A stretch of DNA of 64,000 nt. It comes from Sinorhizobium fredii USDA 205 (GTDB lineage: Bacteria; Pseudomonadota; Alphaproteobacteria; Rhizobiales; Rhizobiaceae). The notes under the pieces were generated by a model that was not told the origin of the DNA, did not search any database, and saw nothing but the letters and a program-made list of their open reading frames with translations. The DNA is taken from the NCBI RefSeq assembly GCF_001461695.1, contig NZ_AUTC01000120.1:39231-103230 (forward strand), written 5' to 3'. Shown here piece by piece: positions 59,313 through 64,000 of this stretch. The first letter of the stretch is position 1. Every line of letters starts with the position of its first letter. The position numbers and the translations under genes are program-made.

Positions 59313-59413
59313 TACAGCGCCGCGCGTCCAATCGGACACGCTAAGGTCGCTGTAGCACTTTGAAATGCTGCGTGATTCTTTAAATCGATTCCGATTTAAG
59401 GAATCATGCAGCA
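59313..59413. repeat. RIME repeat (complete)
   Basis: TACAGCG...CGCTGTAG (59313-59355) and the second palindrome ending AATCATGCAGCAG, with an inner AAATCG/CGATTT-type stem. Same orientation as the copy at 19.2 kb. It lies 19 bp after the ligA tail. Confidence 0.88.
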
Positions 59414-59422
59414 GCTTGAACG

Positions 59423-59463
59423 AAGAACGCCCGCGTGGGAGCGACCCGGCGGGCGTTCTTTCC
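59423..59463. terminator. Strong bidirectional terminator between ligA and the VOC gene
   Basis: Perfect 12-bp stem AAGAACGCCCGC (59423-59434) / GCGGGCGTTCTT (59449-59460) with a 14-nt loop and TTC-rich tail. It serves ligA on the plus strand and the converging gene on the minus strand. Confidence 0.85.
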
Positions 59464-59482
59464 TCGATGTCGGTCCGGCCGT

Positions 59483-59887
59483 TCAAGCCTGTTGTTGCGC
59501 CGTCATGTCCATCCACACGAATTCCCAGACGTGACCGTCGAGGTCCTGGAAACTGATGCCGTACATGAAGCCGTAGTCGATCGCCGGCTTCCACGGCTTG
59601 CCGCCGGCAGCGATCGCCTTTGCGAACCTGTCGTCGCATTCGTCCCGGCTCGCGGCGGAAAGCGCAGTGATGACCTCCGTGCCCTTCGCCGTGTCGCTGA
59701 TCTCGCCGATGATGAAGCTGCGGAATTTCGGTTCGGTCAGGAGCATGGCGAAGATATTTTCGTCGATGACCATGCAGGCGGCGGTCTCGTCGGAAAACTG
59801 TTCGTTGAAGGTAAAGCCGAGAGCGGAGAAGAAGGCTCGGGAGGCCTTCAGGTCCTTGACGGGCAGGTTGACGAAAATCATGCGCAT
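59483..59887 (-). CDS. VOC-family (glyoxalase/bleomycin-resistance-fold) protein
   Basis: A 134-residue protein with the beta-alpha-beta-beta-beta VOC repeat: MIFVNLPVKDLKASRAFFSALGF at the N terminus and FQDLDGHVWEFVWMD at the C terminus, where the Glu is a usual metal ligand. The strongest match by character is to the uncharacterised YaeR/lactoylglutathione-lyase-like group with an IDENIFAMLL segment. Catalytic function cannot be inferred. GGAGCACC precedes the start. It stands alone. Confidence 0.85.
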   Translation of the reverse strand: MRMIFVNLPVKDLKASRAFFSALGFTFNEQFSDETAACMVIDENIFAMLLTEPKFRSFIIGEISDTAKGTEVITALSAASRDECDDRFAKAIAAGGKPWKPAIDYGFMYGISFQDLDGHVWEFVWMDMTAQQQA

Positions 59888-60173
59888 GGGGTGCTCCTCG
59901 TGAAGATGATTGATGTGCCAAGGACGAAGGCGAATGCTCGCTGCCGACAGGTGGGAGAGAAATTATCTGGCGCCATGTTTGCGGCTTTCAAGTGCCCGAT
60001 CAGCCGAGGCCCGGCGATCCTTCGTCGGCCCAATTCCATTTGTGTTTTTGCGCCGCACAAGATAGAGGTTTGCAGCCAAAATTTGTGCAATTGCCTTTTC
60101 GCGGAGCTGGCTAGGCGCCATATCAGCGGAGCGGGGCGTGTCTCGCCGCCCCGGCGGATTGGAGGGTCCGGAG

Positions 60174-61049
60174 ATGAAGACCATAACCAGCATCGCCGAG
60201 TTGCGCGCAGCCCTTGCCGAGTCCCGGCGCGCCGGCAAGACGATCGGCTTGGTGCCCACGATGGGCTATCTTCATGTCGGCCATATGGAACTCGTGCGTC
60301 GCGCCCGCGGCGAGAACGACGTGGTCGTCGCCAGTATTTTCGTCAACCCGCTGCAATTTGGACCCAACGAGGATCTCGCCAAGTATCCGCGCGACCTTGC
60401 CCGTGACGAGACGATGCTGACCGAAGGCGGCGTCGATTTTCTTTTCGCACCGGGCGTGGCCGACATGTTTCCGCATCCGATGGAGACGGTGGTTGACCTG
60501 CCGAAGCTGGGCTCCGAGCTCGAAGGCTCGGTTCGGCCCGGGCATTTCGCCGGCGTTGCGACGGTGGTCACCAAGCTCTTCAACATCGTCCAGCCGGATC
60601 GGGCCTATTTCGGGGAAAAGGATTTCCAGCAGCTCCAGATCATCCGCCGCATGGTCGAGGATCTCGCCCAGCCCGTTACCGTCGTCGGAGTCCCGACAGT
60701 GCGGGAAGCCGACGGGCTCGCCTGTTCGTCGCGCAACGTATATCTCACCACGGACGAGCGCCGGGCGGCGGCGATCGTGCCGAAGGCGCTGGACGAGGCC
60801 GATCGGTTGATCGCGAGCGGCGTCACCGACCCGGCCCTGGTCGAGAAGGGCGTCACAGAATTCCTTTCGAGCGAGCCGTTGGCGCGACCCGAGGTGGTGG
60901 CCTTGCGCGATCCGCAGACGCTCGAGCCGGTCAGCGAGATCGGCGAGAAGCCGGTGCTGCTCCTGCTCTTCGTCCGCTTCGGCGCGACGAAGCTGCTCGA
61001 CAATCGCGTCATCGCCCCGAAATCCGCCCGTTTTGCAAAGGTTGCCTGA
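60174..61049 (+). CDS. panC: Pantothenate synthetase
   Basis: A 291-residue enzyme that condenses pantoate and beta-alanine using ATP. The nucleotidyl-transferase HxGH motif is [14 protein letters not shown] (His34, His37). [36 protein letters not shown] and the KMSKS-like SSRNVYLT follow. The start at ATG 60174 (GGAGGGTCCGGAG upstream) is preferred to the longer frame from 60138. Only two bases separate its stop from panB. Together they make pantothenate for coenzyme A. Confidence 0.96.
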   Translation: MKTITSIAELRAALAESRRAGKTIGLVPTMGYLHVGHMELVRRARGENDVVVASIFVNPLQFGPNEDLAKYPRDLARDETMLTEGGVDFLFAPGVADMFPHPMETVVDLPKLGSELEGSVRPGHFAGVATVVTKLFNIVQPDRAYFGEKDFQQLQIIRRMVEDLAQPVTVVGVPTVREADGLACSSRNVYLTTDERRAAAIVPKALDEADRLIASGVTDPALVEKGVTEFLSSEPLARPEVVALRDPQTLEPVSEIGEKPVLLLLFVRFGATKLLDNRVIAPKSARFAKVA

Positions 61050-61051
61050 GA

Positions 61052-61873
61052 ATGAGCGTCCAGACCACGAAGCGGCGGCTGAGCCCCGCCAGTATAGAAT
61101 CCTTGAAGGGCGAGCGCCCGATCGTCAGCCTCACCGCCTACACGACGCCGATCGCCCGGCTGCTCGACCCGCATGTGGATTTCCTCCTCGTCGGCGATTC
61201 GCTCGGCATGGTGCTTTACGGCCTCGACACGACGGTCGGCGTCACCCTCGACATGATGATCGCCCATGGCCAGGCGGTGATGCGCGGCTCTGAACGCTCC
61301 TGCATCGTTATCGACCTTCCCTTCGGCTCCTATCAGGAATCGAAGGAACAGGCCTTCCGCAGTGCGGCGCGCATCCTGAAGGAAACCGGCTGCAGCGCTG
61401 TCAAGCTCGAGGGCGGGGCGGAAATGGCCGAGACCGTCGATTTCCTCGTCAGCCGCGGCATTCCGGTGCTTGGCCATGTCGGGCTGATGCCGCAACTGGT
61501 CAACACGACCGGCGGCTATCGCTCAGTCGGACGCAACGAGAAGGAAGTGGCGAAGATCCGCCGCGATGCCAAGGCGATCGATGATGCAGGAGCCTTTGCG
61601 ATTGTGGTCGAAGGCACGGTCGAGCCGGTCGCCCGCGAGATTACCGCGACCCTGCGTTGCCCGACCATCGGCATTGGCGCATCGCCCGCCTGCGACGGCC
61701 AGATCCTCGTCTCCGACGACATGCTCGGCATTTTCAACGATTTCAAGCCGCGCTTCGTCAAGCATTTTGCCGAGCTCGCCCCGGCGATCTCGAAGGCTGT
61801 TGAGGACTATGCCAACGAGGTCAGGGCCCGCACCTTCCCGGGCATCGAGCATACGTTCCAGGTGAAGCGCTGA
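61052..61873 (+). CDS. panB: 3-methyl-2-oxobutanoate hydroxymethyltransferase
   Basis: A 273-residue enzyme adding a hydroxymethyl group from 5,10-methylene-THF to ketoisovalerate, the first pantothenate step. Signatures are [13 protein letters not shown], the metal Asp in [40 protein letters not shown] and [21 protein letters not shown]. Co-transcribed with panC (gene order panC-panB). Confidence 0.96.
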   Translation: MSVQTTKRRLSPASIESLKGERPIVSLTAYTTPIARLLDPHVDFLLVGDSLGMVLYGLDTTVGVTLDMMIAHGQAVMRGSERSCIVIDLPFGSYQESKEQAFRSAARILKETGCSAVKLEGGAEMAETVDFLVSRGIPVLGHVGLMPQLVNTTGGYRSVGRNEKEVAKIRRDAKAIDDAGAFAIVVEGTVEPVAREITATLRCPTIGIGASPACDGQILVSDDMLGIFNDFKPRFVKHFAELAPAISKAVEDYANEVRARTFPGIEHTFQVKR

Positions 61874-62113
61874 GCGCATGGGGCGAGCTTGCTGCGCATC
61901 CGTCGCGTAACTGGCCGATCCTGTGCGCAATTCCTCATCCCAGTCCTGTCACAGGGATCCCGCGTCGCTTCGGCGAGGGTGAGTGGGTACGAGCCCTTGG
62001 CGGCTCATGGGCGCTGGTCCAGCCATCAGAAAATTCAATCTGTGCATCAGTGTAATTGAATTGTAGCGGCCTGCGGCAGGGCCTATCTGTCCCGCACAAG
62101 GAGCTTTCGGGTG

Positions 62114-62147
62114 CGTCGGTCGCGCGCCGACGCTCCGACGGGAGGAA
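62114..62147 (+). promoter_or_regulatory. Alternative hairpins before azlC
   Basis: CGTCGG (62114-62119) can pair with CCGACG at 62127-62132 or with an identical CCGACG at 62135-62140. The second copy directly abuts the ribosome-binding site GGAGGAA (62141-62147). This could modulate translation; it may also be incidental. Confidence 0.3.
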
Positions 62148-62151
62148 TTCC

Positions 62152-62868
62152 ATGAACAGAGATGAGTTCCGCGAAGGCCTGCGCGGCGGCTTCCCGATCA
62201 TGGTGGCGGCGTCGCCCTTCGGCGCTTTGTTCGGGGCGCTGGCCGTCGACAACGGCTTTAGCATCGCCGATGCGGTGTTCATGAGCGCCGCGGTCTATGC
62301 CGGTGCAAGCCAGATGGTCGGCATCGAGCTGTTCGGCAACAATGTCCAGCCCTGGCTGGTGGTGCTCTCGGTTTTCGCCGTCAATTTCCGCCACGTGCTC
62401 TATTCGGCCTCGATCGCCAAACACATCCGCCACTTCACGCTGGTCCAGAAGTTCTTCGCCTTCTTCCTGCTCATCGATCCGCAATATGCGGAGAGCGAAA
62501 GGCGGGCCGAGCGCGGGCTTCCAGTCAGCTTCTCCTGGTATCTCGGCTTCGGCCTGATCATCTATTTCCCCTGGCTCGTCAACACGGCGATCGGCGCAGT
62601 CTTCGGGCAGCTGATCGGCGATCCGAAGGCGATCGGCCTCGATGTCCTCTTGCCGATCTATTTCCTCGGCCTGGTGCTCGGTTTCCGCCAGCGTGACCGC
62701 TTCCTTCCCGTTGTCGCGGCCAGCGCGGTTGCCTCGGTTGCCGCCATGCATTTCGTCGGTTCGCCCTGGCATGTCAGCATCGGCGCGCTCGCCGGCGTCC
62801 TGCTTGCCGCCTGCCTGCCGCAGGAACGGGAACCAGGTGAGATGCCTGCCATCGAAAAGGAGGCCTGA
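62152..62868 (+). CDS. azlC: AzlC-family branched-chain amino-acid exporter subunit
   Basis: A 238-residue membrane protein with about seven helices. The N-terminal FREGLRGGFPIMVAASPFGALFGALA is the family signature. AGASQMVGIELF and the NFRHVLYSASIA block follow. It pairs with AzlD to export branched-chain amino acids or analogues. ATG 62152 has GGGAGGAA upstream; the longer frame has no site. azlD begins four bases after its stop. The 279-bp region between panB and this gene holds no gene; panB and azlC are thematically linked by ketoisovalerate/valine, but probably separately transcribed. Confidence 0.9.
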   Translation: MNRDEFREGLRGGFPIMVAASPFGALFGALAVDNGFSIADAVFMSAAVYAGASQMVGIELFGNNVQPWLVVLSVFAVNFRHVLYSASIAKHIRHFTLVQKFFAFFLLIDPQYAESERRAERGLPVSFSWYLGFGLIIYFPWLVNTAIGAVFGQLIGDPKAIGLDVLLPIYFLGLVLGFRQRDRFLPVVAASAVASVAAMHFVGSPWHVSIGALAGVLLAACLPQEREPGEMPAIEKEA

Positions 62869-62871
62869 ACC

Positions 62872-63180
62872 TTGGACGCCCAGCACCTCACCCTGATCTA
62901 TCTGATCATCGCCGCGGCGGTCGCCACGTTCGCCACCCGGGTCGGCGGCTACGTCCTGATCACGCAGTTGAAACACATTCCTCCGCGCATCGAGGCGGCG
63001 CTGAACGCCGTTCCGGCCGCGGTGCTGACGACCCTGGTGGCGCCCGCCTTCGTCTATGGCGGCTTCGACGTGGCCACGTCGATGCTTGTCGCCTTTGCGG
63101 TCGGGCTCCGCCTCTCGTCGCTTCGGATGCTGCTCGTCGGCTGGATCGTGGTGATGGTGATCCGACACCTGATCCTGTAG
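62872..63180 (+). CDS. azlD: AzlD-family branched-chain amino-acid exporter subunit
   Basis: A 102-residue membrane protein with three to four helices. It contains the AzlD features TRVGGYVLITQL, IPPRIEAALNAVPAAVLTTLVAPAF and a terminal RMLLVGWIVVMVIRHLI. The start is a TTG at 62872 with AGGAGG nine bases upstream. There is no earlier in-frame start after the azlC stop. It is the small partner of AzlC. The stop is immediately followed by a RIME repeat. Confidence 0.9.
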   Translation: MDAQHLTLIYLIIAAAVATFATRVGGYVLITQLKHIPPRIEAALNAVPAAVLTTLVAPAFVYGGFDVATSMLVAFAVGLRLSSLRMLLVGWIVVMVIRHLIL

Positions 63181-63181
63181 G

Positions 63182-63288
63182 CTACTGCATGTCTCCTTGA
63201 ATCGACCTCGATTTAAGGACAAAGACATGCAGCAATTCAAAATGCTACAGCGACCTTTGCGCGCCTGATAAGGCGCGCGGCGCTGTAG
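63182..63288. repeat. RIME repeat (complete) after azlD
   Basis: CTACTGCATG...CATGCAGCAATTC plus CTACAGCG...CGCTGTAG with GCGCGCC/GGCGCGC inner stem. It begins two bases after the azlD stop, so it can act as the transcript end. Same orientation as the copies at 53.9 and 63.7 kb. Confidence 0.9.
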
Positions 63289-63402
63289 GGCGCCGGGCAG
63301 GGTGCGCGGCGCTTTCTGTTCAGCTTGGCGTAGAAACGGTCCTGGACTATCATTCCTTCAATGCCGGAGAGGCATGTGCCCTCCGGCTCCGGAGGAGCGA
63401 CA

Positions 63403-63642
63403 ATGATTATCAGGATTTCGATTGCCCTTATGCTGGCGCTCGCGCCGATGACCGCCTTTGCCAATCAGTGCCCCACGATGATGGCCGCTATCGACGCGGC
63501 TCTGCCGAACGCGTCCCTTTCCGACGCCGACATGGCCAAGGTCAAGGAATTGCGGGCGCAAGGCGAACAACTGCACCAGTCCGGCGATCACGCCGGTTCG
63601 CAGGCGGCACTCGGCGAGGCGAAGAAAATGCTCGGAATCTGA
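63403..63642 (+). CDS. Small secreted protein of unknown function
   Basis: A 79-residue protein with a very strong ribosome-binding site (GGAGGAG) before ATG 63403. The signal peptide IALMLALAPMTAFA is cut before NQCP. The mature part is about 57 residues, with one Cys near its start and a helical, charged body (DMAKVKELRAQGEQLHQSGD) ending KKMLGI. It is probably periplasmic and helical; similar small proteins occur in rhizobia without known function. It is flanked by RIME copies on both sides and followed by its own terminator, so it is an independent unit. Confidence 0.8.
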   Translation: MIIRISIALMLALAPMTAFANQCPTMMAAIDAALPNASLSDADMAKVKELRAQGEQLHQSGDHAGSQAALGEAKKMLGI

Positions 63643-63646
63643 ACGG

Positions 63647-63673
63647 AAAAGCCGGGTTCGTCCCGGCTTTTCA
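63647..63673 (+). terminator. Rho-independent terminator after the small secreted protein
   Basis: 10-bp stem AAAAGCCGGG (63647-63656) / CCCGGCTTTT (63662-63671), loop TTCGT, five bases after the stop. Confidence 0.9.
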
Positions 63674-63680
63674 GCCTCCC

Positions 63681-63780
63681 CTACTGCATGTTTCCTTAAA
63701 TCGTAGCCGAGGATAAAAACATGCAGCAATTCAAAGTGCTACAGCGACTTTGCGTGTCTTATAAGACGCGCGGCGCTGTC
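63681..63780. repeat. RIME repeat (complete)
   Basis: CTACTGCATGTTTCC...ATGCAGCAATTC and CTACAGCG...CGCTGTC. The last base differs from the consensus CGCTGTAG. Only 392 bp separate it from the previous copy. Confidence 0.88.
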
Positions 63781-63833
63781 GTGGGCCGAGAAGGAAAATC
63801 GGCGGTTTGCGCGTAATCCAGTAAAATTCTCGG

Positions 63834-63950
63834 GTTACACGAGAGCGCCGGGGTGCCTATAACGGCGTTGTTGGTTGAGACATCGAAACCTCCCAACGGA
63901 GGCCCGGCTGCCCCCCTGTAGCCCCAGCCCACGCCGCCGGGCCTCCCTAT
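63834..63950 (+). promoter_or_regulatory. Switch-like structured leader with a 22-codon open frame
   Basis: CCTCC (63889-63893) pairs with GGAGG (63898-63902), which alternatively belongs to the longer 11-bp helix GGAGGCCCGGC (63898-63908) / GCCGGGCCTCC (63936-63946). The two helices exclude each other. A 22-codon frame starting GTG 63854 ends in the loop of the long helix. No T-run follows. It may be an attenuation leader or small RNA for a gene beyond the window; function is unknown. Confidence 0.4.
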
Positions 63951-64000
63951 CCACTAGAGCGTTTCATTGCTTGACTGAATCTGATGGGATTCCCTGCAGG

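Noticed and set aside
63955..64000. Possible further repeat at the right edge
   Set aside because: AGAGCGTTTCATTGC resembles starts of other rhizobial repeats, but it is cut by the window end and cannot be confirmed.

Overview
The window is high-GC alphaproteobacterial chromosome and most likely comes from Sinorhizobium/Ensifer or a close relative in the Rhizobiaceae. The reasons are RIME-type rhizobial intergenic repeats (five copies plus one remnant), an adjacent btaA-btaB pair for betaine lipids, a PPi-type phosphofructokinase, a 590-residue FtsZ with a long linker, and a division cluster that runs from mraZ to ftsZ directly downstream of the RNase P RNA gene. Almost everything is core housekeeping sequence. 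I see no tRNA or rRNA gene, CRISPR array, prophage, transposase or antiphage island.

Layout. (1) 1-4.0 kb: a glutamine-synthetase-like enzyme cut by the window edge, an aldehyde dehydrogenase and an iron-type alcohol dehydrogenase, plausibly a gamma-glutamyl-amine or amino-alcohol catabolic unit; a 153-bp inverted-repeat element lies inside it. (2) 4-13.7 kb: a stand-alone ParA-like ATPase, an FAD oxidoreductase, an L,D-transpeptidase, a DUF4432 protein, a small rhodanese/phosphatase-like protein, a TPP enzyme, an alpha/beta hydrolase and a secreted RNase T2-like protein with altered active-site residues. (3) 13.8-19.2 kb: ettA, an ArsR-methyltransferase fusion with metF, an unlisted 25-residue membrane peptide and an EamA exporter. 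(4) 19.4-32.2 kb: an area rich in peptidoglycan hydrolases (MltB-like, GH25, two SLT proteins, an AmpD-like amidase) mixed with btaAB, a serine hydrolase, a LysE exporter, pfp and a DnaJ/TerB protein. (5) 32.2-52.4 kb: rnpB, then mraZ-rsmH-ftsL-ftsI-murE-murF-mraY-murD-ftsW-murG-murC-murB-ddl-ftsQ-ftsA-ftsZ. (6) 52.7-59.3 kb: lpxC, bamD, recN, an orphan barstar-like gene and ligA. The ligA reading frame is broken before its BRCT domain. (7) 59.4-64 kb: a VOC protein, panC-panB, azlC-azlD, a small secreted protein, more RIME copies and a structured leader at the window end.

The genes fit together as an envelope neighbourhood: peptidoglycan precursor synthesis and septation (dcw), lipid A (lpxC), outer-membrane assembly (bamD), peptidoglycan remodelling and phosphate-free membrane lipids (btaAB). 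The best leads beyond ordinary annotation are four MraZ-type TGGGN boxes at exact 10-bp spacing upstream of mraZ, paired TTAACC (CtrA-like) sites before ddl-ftsQAZ, the ligA frameshift, the RNase T2 active-site substitutions, a hairpin that would sequester the lysE-type ribosome-binding site, a PHO-box-like repeat between btaA and the divergent hydrolase, the 25-residue membrane peptide and the switch-like leader at 63.9 kb. I did not find a convincing multi-gene undescribed system.
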